NCBI GenBank assembly: GCA_900470775.1
Contig: UCBZ01000027.1
Coordinates: forward strand, 62,001 to 126,000
Source: Hyphomicrobiales bacterium
Lineage (GTDB): Bacteria > Pseudomonadota > Alphaproteobacteria > Rhizobiales > Beijerinckiaceae
Reading direction: 5' to 3'
Length of the DNA: 64,000 nt
The position numbers and the translations under genes were made by a program. The stretch's first letter is position 1. Every line of letters begins with the position of its first letter. Shown here piece by piece: positions 24,320-38,879 of this stretch. The notes below the pieces were generated by a model, which was not told where the DNA came from, searched no databases, and worked only from the letters and a program-made list of their open reading frames with translations.

Positions 24320-25384
24320 TCAGCCTTCTTGTGCGGCGATCAGTGCGATGAGCTGTTCGACCTGCGCTTCCGGCGTCGCGAAGGACATCACGAAACGGCC
24401 GACGATCTCGCCCTCCGCAAGAGCGACGCCTGCCGGCAGCGCCCGGTCGGACCAGGTCAGGAAACCGACGCCGGCCGCCTTCAGCCGCTCCTGCAAGGAA
24501 GCCGACAAGATCGGAAACACTTCATTGGCCTGGCAGGGCCAGGCGAGGCGGGCCTGGCTGCTCGTTTCGATCGCGCTTGCCAGTTTCGCGGCCATGGCAT
24601 TGGCGTGGCGGGCGAGGTCGAGCCAGTGGCCGTTCGCCAGCAGCCCCTCGAACTGGGCGCCGATGAGGCGGCCCTTTGACAGCGTCTGGCCGGCGCGCTT
24701 GCGGCGCCATTTCATCTCGCCAGCCTTGGCGGGGTCGAAGAAGATCACGGCTTCCGCCGCCCAGGCGCCGTTCTTGGTGCCCCCGAAGGAGAGCACGTCG
24801 ACGCCGGCCTTCCAGGTCATCTCGGCCGGGCTGCAGCCGAGCGTGACCAGCGCATTGGCGAAACGGGCACCGTCCATGTGCAGGGTCAGGCCGCGCGGCG
24901 TGGCGGCGGCCTTGAGCGCGCGGATTTCGTCGAGCGAATAGATCGTGCCGCATTCGGTCGCCTGGGTGATCGAGATCGCCTGCGGCTGGACCTGATGCAG
25001 GGCGCCCTGGCGGAAGCGGGTCAGCGTCTGCGTGACGAGATCCGGCGAGATCTTGTTGCTGGCGCCGGGCAGGCCGATCAGCTTGGCGCCGTCGCTGAAG
25101 AATTCCGGCGCGCCGCATTCGTCGTCGGCGACATGGCTTTCCTCATGGGTGAGCACCGCGCCCCAGGGGCGGGTGATGCTGGCCAGCGCGAGCGCGTTCG
25201 CCGCCGTGCCTGATGTGACGAGGAAGACCGCGACCTCGTGCTCGAAGATCTCGGCGAAGCGGCTTTCGGCCTTCTGCGTCCAGATGTCGGTGCCATAGGC
25301 GGAAGCCGGGCCGTCATTGGCGGCAATGATCGCGGCCATGACATACGGGCTCGCGCCCGCGGTATTGTCGCTGATGAAGTTCAT
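24320..25384 (-). CDS. ltaE: Low-specificity L-threonine aldolase
   Basis: This 354-residue PLP-dependent enzyme splits threonine (and allo-threonine) into glycine and acetaldehyde. The N-terminus [19 protein letters not shown] matches the beta-eliminating lyase fold. The region [12 protein letters not shown] binds the cofactor phosphate. [15 protein letters not shown] contains the cofactor Asp, and [11 protein letters not shown] contains the Schiff-base Lys. The bacterial aldolase rather than phenylserine aldolase assignment is by overall resemblance. It stands alone, divergent from gltB across a 600-base gap. Confidence 0.92.
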   Translation of the reverse strand: MNFISDNTAGASPYVMAAIIAANDGPASAYGTDIWTQKAESRFAEIFEHEVAVFLVTSGTAANALALASITRPWGAVLTHEESHVADDECGAPEFFSDGAKLIGLPGASNKISPDLVTQTLTRFRQGALHQVQPQAISITQATECGTIYSLDEIRALKAAATPRGLTLHMDGARFANALVTLGCSPAEMTWKAGVDVLSFGGTKNGAWAAEAVIFFDPAKAGEMKWRRKRAGQTLSKGRLIGAQFEGLLANGHWLDLARHANAMAAKLASAIETSSQARLAWPCQANEVFPILSASLQERLKAAGVGFLTWSDRALPAGVALAEGEIVGRFVMSFATPEAQVEQLIALIAAQEG

Positions 25385-26001
25385 GCCTTTGCGTTAGCGG
25401 CGTGGCGCCTGCCTGCCAAGCGCATGCGGGCCGGGCGGCCCTGCGCAAAATGCCCATCAAAACAAGAACCGTGCAGCCCGACTCCGCCTTTCGTGCCGGA
25501 TATGTCTCGTGGGCGCGCGCGATCGAAATAAAATGTCGCGCGCCTGCGAAATCGCCCCTTGTGCGGAGATTAGAATTCTGGCAAGTTCATCGCGATAGGA
25601 CAGTGTTGCTGTCCCATTTTCAACTGCGTCGATTGCGACCCTCAAGGGGTGGCTGTCGCGCCATCGCAACGGAGCGGATCGATGACGAAGGGCACGGCAA
25701 AACACGCCAAAGCCAATCGTACGTGCGCCGCCCGCAAAGCGGCGGCCTAGGACAGGCGCGACAGGGCGAAAGCCCCGGCGCCTGCGGAGGACGCGGGCGC
25801 CCCGAGACCAGCGCAAGCAAGCCTCCGACAGACGAACGGTCCGGCCATGTTGGCCCCATCCTTGCTGCCGGCTCCCAGGGGCCGCGCGCGAGCGGCGGCG
25901 GCCTGCTGCGGCGGAAGGTTTATATGGACTCAAAGGTGCCTCCCGGCGGAAGCTGGCGGGGCATTGGCAAGCAAGCGGTTTTGGGCAAGCGGGGTTTGAC
26001 G
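25385..26001 (+). promoter_or_regulatory. Long gltB upstream region
   Basis: About 600 bases separate ltaE and gltB. No known riboswitch was recognised. A 22-codon frame from ATG 25682 ([20 protein letters not shown], then AA and stop) is Lys/Arg-rich and could be a leader peptide or chance. A second in-frame ATG for gltB lies at 25924 after GGAAGG. The region probably holds promoters for both genes. Confidence 0.4.
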
Positions 26002-30705
<4,704 letters not shown>

Positions 30706-30818
30706 GACGGGACGTCAGCTCCGGTCGGCGCGTTCGATCCGGAATCTCATCAGGACAGGCGCCCCGGCCAAGCGGGGATGCCCGGCGCTAAGCCGGGCAG
30801 GACGGCGAGAGACACGAC

Positions 30819-32243
30819 ATGGGCAAGGTCACGGGCTTCCTCGAATACGACCGGCAGGAGCAGAAGTATCAGCTCGCCGGCGACCGCATCCGGCATTTCC
30901 GGGAGTTCACGCTCCCGCTCGAGGAGCGCGACATCAAGAAGCAGGCGGCGCGCTGCATGGATTGCGGCATTCCGTTCTGCCATGGCCCGACCGGCTGCCC
31001 GGTCCATAACCAGATCCCGGACTGGAACGAGCTGGTCTTCTCCGGCGGCTGGCAGGACGCGCTGAGCAACCTGCATTCGACCAACAACTTTCCTGAGTTC
31101 ACCGGCCGCATCTGCCCGGCTCCTTGCGAGGAAGCCTGCACGCTGAACCTCGAGAACATGCCCGTCACGATCAAGACGATCGAGCAGGCGATTGCCGACA
31201 AGGGCTGGCAGGAGGGCTGGATCGTTCCCGAGCCGTCGGCGCTCCGCACCGGCAAGAGCATCGCCGTGATCGGGTCGGGCCCGGCCGGAATGGCGGCCGC
31301 GCAGCAACTCGCCCGCGTCGGCCATGACGTGCATCTCTATGAGCGCGAGGCGCGGGCCGGCGGCCTGCTGCGCTACGGCATTCCCGACTTCAAGATGGAA
31401 AAGAAGCACATCGACCGCCGCGTGAAGCAGATGGAGGCCGAGGGCGTCACCTTCCACTACAACGTCAATGTCGGCGTCACCGTGCCCTTCGCGACGCTCA
31501 CGGCCGAGCATGACGCGGTGCTGATGACCGGTGGGGCCGAGGCGCCGCGCGATCCTGGTCTGCCCGACACCAATCTGCAGGGCGTGCACTACGCGATGCC
31601 CTACCTGACCCAGCAGAACAAGCGCACCGGCGGCGAGGACGTCTCGAAGATCACGCCGATCCTTGCGAGCGGCAAGCATGTCGTCGTCATCGGCGGTGGC
31701 GACACGGCCTCGGACTGCGTCGGCACGGCGTTCCGGCAGGGCGCGCTCTCGGTGACGCAGCTCGACATCCGGCCGATGGCGCCGCAGCTTGAGGACAAGC
31801 TCACCGTCTGGCCTTACTGGCCGACGAAGTTCCGGACCTCGTCCTCGCAGGCCGAAGGCGCCGAGCGCGAGTTCCAGGCCGCGACGCTGGGGCTGGAAGG
31901 CCGCAACGGCCGCCTGACCGGCGTGAAATGCGTGCGCGTCGACGAGAAGCGCAAGCCGATTCCGGGCACCGAATTCGTCCTCCAGGCCGATCTCTGTTTC
32001 CTCGCGATCGGCTTCGCCGGCTCGCTGATCGAGGGTATGATCGCGCAGTCGGGCGTGGCGGTCGACAAGCGTGCCAATGTCATCGCCAACGAGACCGATT
32101 ACCGCACCAGCGCCGACAACGTCTTCGTCGCCGGCGACATGCGGCGCGGCCAGTCGCTCGTCGTCTGGGCGATCCGCGAAGGCCGCCAGGCGGCGCATGC
32201 GATCGACAAGCATTTGATGGGCGAGACGATTTTGCCGGTGTGA
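30819..32243 (+). CDS. gltD: Glutamate synthase small subunit
   Basis: This 474-residue flavoprotein passes electrons from NADPH to GltB. The N-terminal cysteines for 4Fe-4S clusters lie in [21 protein letters not shown] and [12 protein letters not shown]. The FAD site is [17 protein letters not shown] and the NADPH site is [15 protein letters not shown]. The C-terminal motif [19 protein letters not shown] binds FAD. It is in an operon-like arrangement with gltB, with its own start after GAGAGACACGAC. Confidence 0.97.
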   Translation: MGKVTGFLEYDRQEQKYQLAGDRIRHFREFTLPLEERDIKKQAARCMDCGIPFCHGPTGCPVHNQIPDWNELVFSGGWQDALSNLHSTNNFPEFTGRICPAPCEEACTLNLENMPVTIKTIEQAIADKGWQEGWIVPEPSALRTGKSIAVIGSGPAGMAAAQQLARVGHDVHLYEREARAGGLLRYGIPDFKMEKKHIDRRVKQMEAEGVTFHYNVNVGVTVPFATLTAEHDAVLMTGGAEAPRDPGLPDTNLQGVHYAMPYLTQQNKRTGGEDVSKITPILASGKHVVVIGGGDTASDCVGTAFRQGALSVTQLDIRPMAPQLEDKLTVWPYWPTKFRTSSSQAEGAEREFQAATLGLEGRNGRLTGVKCVRVDEKRKPIPGTEFVLQADLCFLAIGFAGSLIEGMIAQSGVAVDKRANVIANETDYRTSADNVFVAGDMRRGQSLVVWAIREGRQAAHAIDKHLMGETILPV

Positions 32244-32261
32244 GCGATCGGCCGCTGGTTG

Positions 32262-32423
32262 TAGAGCGCGGGGAACCCTTCTCCCGGATGGGAGAAGGGC
32301 AGGGATGAGGGCCCGCCGCTGCTTAATGAAATGAGACGGAGCCGTTGCTACTTCTTACTGCAACGGCAGGCCCTCATCCGGCGCTCCGCGCCACCTTCTC
32401 CCATCCGGGAGAAGGGAAGAGGC
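32262..32423. repeat. Intergenic inverted repeat
   Basis: CCCTTCTCCCGGATGGGAGAAGGG near 32277-32300 reappears in opposite sense at about 32395-32418, and both flank an AT-containing centre. Within each arm the sequence is itself palindromic. The whole can fold into a long hairpin between gltD and the convergent SGNH gene. Confidence 0.75.
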
Positions 32424-32432
32424 GTCGAGCCT

Positions 32433-33656
32433 TCACCGCGGCCAGCGATAGTCGTCCATGCGTCCGGGCTTCGGCTCGGGCAGCACGCCCTCCCCGAAGA
32501 TGCGGTCGAGCTGATTGGCGATCTCGCCGCGGCTCCTCGCATCGGGGATCGAGACCAGCAGCGCCTGCTCGCCCTGCGCAGCGCCGCCGGTGAGCGGCAG
32601 GATCGGTCCAGCCAGCGGCTTGGCCTGGAGTGCGGCCGGCAGGCTGATCGTGGGCAGGCCGCTGACCATCCGGTCGATCAACCGCTCGACACCACCGGGC
32701 TGCAATTCCGGGTTGCTCGGCGCCCCAGTATCGGGCGAGACCGGCAGCGCGATCACGCTGCCCTGTGCGCCCGGCTCGAACATCCGGCGCACCAGCAGAT
32801 CGACGAAGTGGGCCGCCTTGCGGGCACCGACCGAGGTGAAATGGATGCCGTCGCCGAGACGCAGCCGGGCGGTCTGGCCGGAGACGTCGGGGCCCATCGC
32901 CGTGTAGCGGTTCTCTGAATCGACGAAGGCGCCCCAGAGATCGACATATTGCCCGCCGGCGCGCTCGACCTGCTGGCGGTACAGCTCGTTGAAGGTGACG
33001 AAATCGGCCGAGAGCCTGGCATTCTGCACCGGCGGCGCCCCGACCCAGATCAGCGGGATGCGCTTAGCCGCGAAGAGTTGGGCCACGGCCGCGATGCGCT
33101 CGCGATAGAGTTCGAGCCAGCGCGGGCTCAGCGGCTCATGGACGGTCTCGCCCTCGCGGATCGCCTGCCGGTCGTTCAGGCCGATCATCATGACGCCGAG
33201 GCTGATCTTCTGGTCGCCCGCCAACAGATCGGCCGCGGCCTTGGGCCAGTCGTAGAAATCGCTGCGGACGAGGCCGGAATCCGGCTTGGCCCTCTGCAGC
33301 ACGGCGAGGTCGGGCCGGTCTTCCAGCGCCTCCTCGAGGCCGCCGGCGAGCAGATGGGCGAGCGAATCCCCCATCACCAGCAGGTGATGGGCGACATCGA
33401 CCTTGGGGATGACGGGATCGTCCCGAACCACGACCGGCGCCACGGGGCGGCGGCGCACGACGGGCGCGACGCGCTGGCGCTGCGGCTGGGCGACGGGCTG
33501 CTGCTGTGGCTGGGGTTGCTGCCAGAAGAACTGGAAGAAGCCGCGCTGCGGCGGGGGCTGCTGCGGCGGGCGGGCCTGCTGGGCGAGCGAGGACGGCCCG
33601 CCGGTCAGCAGCAGGCCGGCAGCTGCGAACAGCATGAGGAGGGAGCGCAAACGCAT
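32433..33656 (-). CDS. SGNH-hydrolase family (DUF459-like) exported protein
   Basis: The protein has 407 residues. A signal peptide (MRLRSLLMLFAAAGLLLTGG then SLAQQ) precedes a Pro/Gln-rich linker. The SGNH/GDSL fold shows the block I Ser in LLVMGDSLAHLL, a GLNDRQ (block III-like) segment and the catalytic Asp-His in GDGIHFTSVGARKAA. DUF459 proteins are probable acetyl-ester hydrolases acting in the periplasm on cell-surface polymers; that role is inferred. It is followed after 63 bases by the lytic transglycosylase on the same strand, which supports envelope work. Confidence 0.85.
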   Translation of the reverse strand: MRLRSLLMLFAAAGLLLTGGPSSLAQQARPPQQPPPQRGFFQFFWQQPQPQQQPVAQPQRQRVAPVVRRRPVAPVVVRDDPVIPKVDVAHHLLVMGDSLAHLLAGGLEEALEDRPDLAVLQRAKPDSGLVRSDFYDWPKAAADLLAGDQKISLGVMMIGLNDRQAIREGETVHEPLSPRWLELYRERIAAVAQLFAAKRIPLIWVGAPPVQNARLSADFVTFNELYRQQVERAGGQYVDLWGAFVDSENRYTAMGPDVSGQTARLRLGDGIHFTSVGARKAAHFVDLLVRRMFEPGAQGSVIALPVSPDTGAPSNPELQPGGVERLIDRMVSGLPTISLPAALQAKPLAGPILPLTGGAAQGEQALLVSIPDARSRGEIANQLDRIFGEGVLPEPKPGRMDDYRWPR

Positions 33657-33719
33657 TGGGCTCTCGATCCCGCGCCGGTGACCGGCATCCCGGCAATATA
33701 GTGCAAAAAAGCGTGAACG

Positions 33720-34964
33720 TCAGCGCGGGCTGCGCATCTTCGCCAGCAGGGCCGGTGTCGGCCAGCCATCGGCGATCTCGCCGTTGCGAAGCTGGTATTG
33801 GCGTACGGCTTCGCGCGTGCCGGTGCCGATGCGGCCGTCGGCGTCGTGGTTATAAAGCCCGAGCGCCTTCAGCCGGCGCTGGACATCCTGCATGCCTGAT
33901 TTGTCGAGGCGCGGCGCTTGGACCGGCCAGTCGGCCTGGATCGCCGGGCGACCCATGATGCGGTCGCCGAGATGGCCGACAGCGAGCGCATAGGCGTCCG
34001 ACGAGTTGTATTTCTTGATGACATCGAAATTCTCGGTCAGCAGCATCACCGGGCCGCGATGGCCGGCGGGGTAGAACAGCCTCGCCTCGCCGGACGAGGG
34101 CAGCGCGCGGCCGTCAGTGCGGCGCACACCGGCCGAGGCGAAGGAGGAGAAGCTCGCCTTGTAGAGCTTGTGGTCGAAGCCTTCGGGCAAGGTCACTTCG
34201 AGGCCCCAGGGCAGGCCCTGCACCCAGCCATAGCCCTTCAGGTAATTGGCGGTGGAGGCAAGCGCGTCGCTGGTCGAGCTCCAGATGTCGGCGTGGCCGT
34301 CGCCAGTGAAGTCGACGGCATATTTCCGGTAGCTCGACGGCATGAACTGGGTGTGGCCCATGGCGCCGGCCCAGGAGCCGCGCAATTCGCGGCGCTCGAC
34401 ATGGCCCTCCTCGATCAGTTCGAGCGCGGTCAGGAGCTCGTCGCGGAAGAAGTCGCCGCGATAGCGCAGATGGGCGAGCGTCGCCAGCGAGCGGATGGTG
34501 TCCTTGTCGCCCTTGAACGCGCCGTAATTGGTTTCCATGCCCCAGACGCCGAGCACGATCTCCTTCGGCACGCCGTAGCGCGCCTCGACCTGCGCCAGCA
34601 CGCTGGCATTGTCGGCGGCAGCATCACGGCCGCGCGGGATGCGCGTGCCGCCGACGGCGCTGTTGAGATAGCCCCAGATCGGCGCGGTGAATTCCGACTG
34701 CTTCTTCGTCAGCGCGGCGATCGCGGGGTCGGGCGTGACACCCTTGAAGGCGGCATCGAAGGTCGCGCGCGAGACGCCGCGTGCCTGGGCCAGAGGCCAG
34801 AGGCGCTGCAGGAACCCGTCGAAGGAGGCGTTGGCCGGCGCCGTGTTCGTCGCCGGCTTGGCGTCTCGGGCCTTGGCGGCCGAGGCGTTGATCGAACCGG
34901 TGGTCTGCGCGAACGCCGGCGCGAGGCTGATCAGGGCCGTGGCGGCGATGACGGACAGGCGCAT
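33720..34964 (-). CDS. Lytic murein transglycosylase (MltB-like) with PG-binding domain
   Basis: The protein has about 414 residues. The signal peptide is MRLSVIAATALISLAPAFAQ. The catalytic domain (about 50-330) has VWGMETNYGAFKGDKDT with the catalytic Glu, WAGAMGHTQFMPSSYRKYAV and GDGHADIWSS. A C-terminal peptidoglycan-binding domain (about 345-410) has QRRLKALGLYNHDADGRIG. Such enzymes cleave the MurNAc-GlcNAc bond to form 1,6-anhydro ends. An in-frame Met at 35003 was rejected because the signal peptide begins at 34964. A CtrA-like site lies about 55 bases upstream. Confidence 0.92.
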   Translation of the reverse strand: MRLSVIAATALISLAPAFAQTTGSINASAAKARDAKPATNTAPANASFDGFLQRLWPLAQARGVSRATFDAAFKGVTPDPAIAALTKKQSEFTAPIWGYLNSAVGGTRIPRGRDAAADNASVLAQVEARYGVPKEIVLGVWGMETNYGAFKGDKDTIRSLATLAHLRYRGDFFRDELLTALELIEEGHVERRELRGSWAGAMGHTQFMPSSYRKYAVDFTGDGHADIWSSTSDALASTANYLKGYGWVQGLPWGLEVTLPEGFDHKLYKASFSSFASAGVRRTDGRALPSSGEARLFYPAGHRGPVMLLTENFDVIKKYNSSDAYALAVGHLGDRIMGRPAIQADWPVQAPRLDKSGMQDVQRRLKALGLYNHDADGRIGTGTREAVRQYQLRNGEIADGWPTPALLAKMRSPR

Positions 34965-35339
34965 GGGGGCACTCGGACTGGCTGGAAAGATGGGTCGCTC
35001 CAAAGCGCCTGAACAAGATTAACCAAAGGTTAAGCGCGGCGGCAATGCCGTCCATGCGACACGCTCTGCTGCGGCCCGATTTGACAAAGCGCGGCGCTTG
35101 GCCGAGCCTTGCCGACATGAACAGCCATCTCCGGTTCTGCCGCGGTCTGCACCGCTCGGGCAATCTCATCGCGGGCCATTAGCCCCGCGCCCGCCGCGCA
35201 GCGCGCTCCGGGTTCGGGGCCAATGCCACGCCATTTGGCGCCTCCATCCTTCACCACCTTATCGTTTCGGACAGTCGGGAGACGGCGCGGTCGATTTGAC
35301 CCCGCGGCCGGCTGCTGTTCCCTTTCTCAGGAATACGTC
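34965..35339. other. Divergent gap between transglycosylase and Rnk-like gene
   Basis: This 375-base gap has no credible gene. It holds the CtrA-like site and probably promoters for both flanking genes. A ribosome-binding-like AGGAAT lies just before the ATG at 35340. Confidence 0.5.
35019..35033. promoter_or_regulatory. CtrA-like binding site
   Basis: TTAA-N7-TTAA (TTAACCAAAGGTTAA, 35019-35033) is nearly palindromic and followed by G. The alphaproteobacterial CtrA consensus is TTAA-N7-TTAA(C). It lies about 55 bases before the transglycosylase start. Confidence 0.45.
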
Positions 35340-35765
35340 ATGACCATTTCTTCGAAGCGCCCGTCGCGGCCCGCTATCGTGCTCACCGCCGGCGACCATC
35401 TCCTTTTGAGCCGCACCGTCGCCGGTGCCGGCGAAGGTCTGGCCGATCTCGCGGCCGAACTGGCCCGTGAGCTCGATCGCGCCCGTATCCTGCCGGATGG
35501 CCGCAGCTCGGCCGATCATGTCCGCATCGGTAGCGGCGTCAGCTTCCGCGACGAGGCTTCCGGCAAGGAATCGACGATCACTCTGGTCGCGCCGCAGCAT
35601 GCCGATGTCGATGCTGGCAGGATCTCGGTGATGACGCCGGTCGGCGTGGCGCTGATCGGCATGGCGGCCGGGAAGTCGATCGACTGGACGACGCGTTCCG
35701 GCGAACGCCGCCGCCTGACCGTGACGGAGGTCAGGGACCCGGCCGAACTGGCGATGGCAAGCTGA
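35340..35765 (+). CDS. rnk: Rnk/GreA C-terminal-domain protein
   Basis: This 141-residue protein is of the nucleoside diphosphate kinase regulator type. The helical N-terminal third (LTAGDHLLLSRTVAGAGEGL) is followed by the FKBP-like GreA/GreB C-terminal domain: VRIGSGVSFRDEASGKESTI, VALIGMAAGKSIDW and a basic strand end RRRLTVTEVRDP. Such proteins bind RNA polymerase near the secondary channel. It lacks the long GreA coiled coil. It is convergent with galE, 11 bases away. Confidence 0.82.
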   Translation: MTISSKRPSRPAIVLTAGDHLLLSRTVAGAGEGLADLAAELARELDRARILPDGRSSADHVRIGSGVSFRDEASGKESTITLVAPQHADVDAGRISVMTPVGVALIGMAAGKSIDWTTRSGERRRLTVTEVRDPAELAMAS

Positions 35766-35776
35766 GCGTGCCTGCG

Positions 35777-36766
35777 TCAGACCGCGTTGCGCGTCTTCAG
35801 CTTCTCCTCCCAGTCCAGCGCCTGGCGGACGATCTCCTCGAGGTCGTCGTGTTCGGGCTGCCAGCCGAGTTCGTCGCGGATTCGATCGGCCCTGGCGATG
35901 AGCGAGGCCGGGTCGCCTGCGCGGCGGCCCGACAGCTTGACCGGGAAGTCGACGCCGGAGACCTGCTTCACCACGGCGACGACCTCGTTGACCGAATAGC
36001 CCCGGCCATAACCGCAGTTCAGCGTCAGGCTTTTTCCGCCTGCGCGTAGATGATCGAGCGCGGAGAGATGGGCGCGGGCGAGGTCGGTGACATGGATGTA
36101 GTCGCGGATGCAGGTGCCGTCGGGGGTGGGGTAATCGGTGCCGAAGACCTCGAGCCCGGCGCGCTGGCCCAGCGCCGCCTGGCCCGCAACCTTGATCAGA
36201 TGGGTGGCGTTCGGCGAGGACTGGCCGGAGCGGCCCCTGGGATCGGCGCCGGCGACGTTGAAATAGCGCAGCACGACGAAGCTCAACCCATGGGCGCGGG
36301 CGACGTCGGACAGCATCCACTCGCTCATCAGCTTGGAGCGGCCATAGGGGTTGATCGGGTTGAGCTCGATCTCCTCCGGCACCGGGCTGATCGCGGGTTC
36401 GCCATAGACCGCCGCGGTCGAGGAGAAGATGATTCGCTGGACGCCGCCGCGCACGGCGCTTTCCAGAAGGCTGCGCGTCTTCACGGTATTGTTGAGATAA
36501 TAACCGAGAGGGTCGGAGACGGATTCCGGAACCACGATTTTGGCGGCGAAATGGGCGATCTCGGTGATGCCATGTTCGGCGATGACCCGCGCGACCAGCT
36601 CCTGGTCGGCGATGTCGCCCTGCACCAGAACTGCCTCTTTCGGCACGGCCCACCAGAAGCCGGTCGAGAGATTGTCGAGAACCACCACGCTCTCGCCACG
36701 GTCGAGCAGTTCAAGCACCATATGGCTGCCGATATAGCCCGCCCCACCAGAAACAAGTACAGCCAT
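35777..36766 (-). CDS. galE: UDP-glucose 4-epimerase
   Basis: This 329-residue extended short-chain dehydrogenase interconverts UDP-glucose and UDP-galactose. The NAD-binding site is VSGGAGYIGSHMVLELL. The catalytic pair is Ser/Thr in IIFSSTAAVYG and Tyr/Lys in NPYGRSKLMSE. Substrate-binding text includes RYFNVAGADP and DGTCIRDYIHVTDLARAHL. It is divergent from galU, which makes UDP-glucose, so the two form a natural sugar-nucleotide pair for surface polysaccharide synthesis. Confidence 0.95.
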   Translation of the reverse strand: MAVLVSGGAGYIGSHMVLELLDRGESVVVLDNLSTGFWWAVPKEAVLVQGDIADQELVARVIAEHGITEIAHFAAKIVVPESVSDPLGYYLNNTVKTRSLLESAVRGGVQRIIFSSTAAVYGEPAISPVPEEIELNPINPYGRSKLMSEWMLSDVARAHGLSFVVLRYFNVAGADPRGRSGQSSPNATHLIKVAGQAALGQRAGLEVFGTDYPTPDGTCIRDYIHVTDLARAHLSALDHLRAGGKSLTLNCGYGRGYSVNEVVAVVKQVSGVDFPVKLSGRRAGDPASLIARADRIRDELGWQPEHDDLEEIVRQALDWEEKLKTRNAV

Positions 36767-36942
36767 GATCGAATGTCCGCTCCGCGCTACCCCGAACCGC
36801 CCTTAAGCAAAAAGCGTTGACGGGTTCTCAAGCTCGTCCTGCTAATAGTACGTTGTGACCGGCTCCCGACAAGTCAGGGGCCGGACGCTTTCCACCCGCA
36901 CCGCCGCAGGCAAGCCAGGCCAAGGCGCCAATTGGACCTTCC

Positions 36943-37824
36943 ATGACGAAACGCATCCGCAAGGCCGTCTTCCCCGTCGCCGGTCTCGGCACCCGCTTCC
37001 TGCCCGCCACCAAGGCGATCCCGAAGGAGATGCTGACCATCGTCGACCGGCCTGTCGTCCAGCATGTTGTCGACGAGGCGCGCGCGGCCGGCATCGAGCA
37101 TTTCGTCTTCATCACCGGCCGCAACAAGGCGGTGATCGAGGATCATTTCGACCTCGCCTACGAACTCGACGACACGCTGCGCAAGCGCAACAAGACCAGG
37201 GAACTCGAGGCGCTGCTGGCCGACCTGCCGGCCGCAGGCGCGACCAGCTTCACCCGCCAGCAGGCGCCGCTCGGCCTCGGCCATGCCGTCTGGTGCGCCC
37301 GCGACATCATCGGCGACGACGAGCCCTTCGCCCTGCTGCTGCCGGACATGCTGCATCATACCCATGGCAGGGGCTGCCTCGCCGAGATGATCGATGCCTA
37401 CAACAAGCATGGCGGCAACCATATCGCGGTCGCGCCGGTGCCTGAGGACCAGACCCATCAATACGGCATCGTCGGCGTCGAGAACCGCGATGCGAAGGTC
37501 TCGAAGGTGACCAAGATGGTCGAGAAGCCGGCCAAGGGTACCGCGCCGTCGAACCTGCACATCACCGGCCGCTACATCCTGCAGCCGACGATCTTCAACC
37601 TGCTCGCCAATCAGGAGCCGGGTGCCGGCGGCGAGATTCAGCTGACCGATTCGATGATCGCGCTGTCGCGGCTGGAGCCGTTCCATGCCGTGCGCTTCGA
37701 CGGCGACATCTACGATACCGGCTCGAAGATCGGCTTCCTGACCGCCAACATCGCCTATGCGCTCGACCGCGGCGATCTCGGCCCGCAAATCCGGCAGGAG
37801 ATCGAGCGGCTGCTGGAGCGCTGA
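36943..37824 (+). CDS. galU: UTP-glucose-1-phosphate uridylyltransferase
   Basis: This 293-residue nucleotidyltransferase makes UDP-glucose from UTP and glucose 1-phosphate. The nucleotide loop is FPVAGLGTRFLPATKAIPKE. Later motifs are LLLPDMLHH, the substrate Glu/Lys in KMVEKPAKG and a final GDIYDTGSKIGFL. It is followed 28 bases later by a methyltransferase gene in the same direction. Confidence 0.95.
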   Translation: MTKRIRKAVFPVAGLGTRFLPATKAIPKEMLTIVDRPVVQHVVDEARAAGIEHFVFITGRNKAVIEDHFDLAYELDDTLRKRNKTRELEALLADLPAAGATSFTRQQAPLGLGHAVWCARDIIGDDEPFALLLPDMLHHTHGRGCLAEMIDAYNKHGGNHIAVAPVPEDQTHQYGIVGVENRDAKVSKVTKMVEKPAKGTAPSNLHITGRYILQPTIFNLLANQEPGAGGEIQLTDSMIALSRLEPFHAVRFDGDIYDTGSKIGFLTANIAYALDRGDLGPQIRQEIERLLER

Positions 37825-37852
37825 TGCCCGTCGCTGGGCGGGAATCGCGCGG

Positions 37853-38737
37853 GTGAGCGAAGGCAGCATCGTCTTCGACCGTGCGCTCGGCGCCCTGCGT
37901 CTGAGGCGGGCGCTCGCGGCAGGCTATCCCGATTTCCTGCTCCAGCGCGCGGTGCAGGATCTGGAGGAGCGGCTGGCCGCGGTGCTGCGGCGCTTCGCGG
38001 TGGCGGCCGATCTCGGCACGCCGCTGCCGCTCGCAGGCCCCGTGCTGCTCGCCAAGGCCGATTCACTGCTACGCATGGCCGAGGTTCAGGGTGGGCCGGC
38101 CGATCTGGTCGGTGATCTCGAACGGCTGCCGCTGGCTTCCAGCAGCCTCGATCTCGCGGCCTCGCTGCTCGCGCTCCATGGCGTCAACGACCTGCCGGGT
38201 GCGCTGATCCAGATCCGCCGGAGCTTGCGGCCGGATGGGCTGTTCATCGGCTGCCTGCTCGGTGGCCGGACACTGCAGGAACTCCGGCAGGTGCTGCTCG
38301 AGGCCGAGGCGGAGACGACGGGCGGCGTCAGTCCGCGCATCGCGCCCTTCGCCGATCTGCGCGATCTCGGCAGCCTGCTGCAGCGAGCGGGTTTTGCGCT
38401 GCCCGTTATCGACAGCGAACTGGTCACGGTGCGCTATCGCGACATGTTCGGCCTGCTGCGCGATCTGCGCGCGACGGGCTGGGGTAATGCGCTGACCGCC
38501 CGCCGCCGGACCGGCATGCGGCGCGAAACGCTGCTGCGGGCTGCGGCGCTCTATGCCGAGCGCTTTGCCGATGCCGACGGGCGCCTGCGCGCGACCTTCG
38601 AGATCGTCTGGCTTTCGGGCTGGGCGCCGCATGAAAGCCAGCAGAAACCGCTGCGGCCGGGCTCTGCCAAGGCAAGGCTGGCCGATGCGCTGGGCGTGCC
38701 GGAGATCGGCACTGGCGAGAAGGCGGGCGATGCATGA
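37853..38737 (+). CDS. SAM-dependent methyltransferase (BioC/NDUFAF5-like)
   Basis: The protein has 294 residues from a GTG at 37853 (SEGSIVFDRALGALRLRRAL). A class I methyltransferase fold is suggested by a central LERLPLASSSLDLAASLLAL (motif post II) and LIQIRRSLRPDGLFIGCLL. The N-terminal RALGALRLRRAL and the later VTVRYRDMFGLLRDLRATG match the BioC/NDUFAF5 group, which in alphaproteobacteria includes proteins affecting complex I or unassigned targets. The glycine-rich SAM loop is not canonical, so activity is uncertain. It follows galU by 28 bases. Confidence 0.78.
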   Translation: MSEGSIVFDRALGALRLRRALAAGYPDFLLQRAVQDLEERLAAVLRRFAVAADLGTPLPLAGPVLLAKADSLLRMAEVQGGPADLVGDLERLPLASSSLDLAASLLALHGVNDLPGALIQIRRSLRPDGLFIGCLLGGRTLQELRQVLLEAEAETTGGVSPRIAPFADLRDLGSLLQRAGFALPVIDSELVTVRYRDMFGLLRDLRATGWGNALTARRRTGMRRETLLRAAALYAERFADADGRLRATFEIVWLSGWAPHESQQKPLRPGSAKARLADALGVPEIGTGEKAGDA

Positions 38738-38754
38738 GGCACGACACGCCCTAC

Positions 38755-38849
38755 CCGTCATGGTCGGGCTTGTCCCGACCATCCACGTCTTCGTTTGGCG
38801 AGGGCGGTGTTCAAGACGTGGATTCTCGCCACAAGGGCGAGAATGACGG
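38755..38849. repeat. Intergenic palindromic repeat, family B copy 1
   Basis: CGTCATGGTCGGGCTTGTCC starts an element of about 95 bases that ends GGGCGAGAATGACGG. It includes ATCCACGTCTT / AAGACGTGGAT inverted arms. The opening 20 bases match 54651 onward. Confidence 0.75.
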
Positions 38850-38879
38850 ATGTTCGAACGCTCATGTTGGAGCCTGCCG

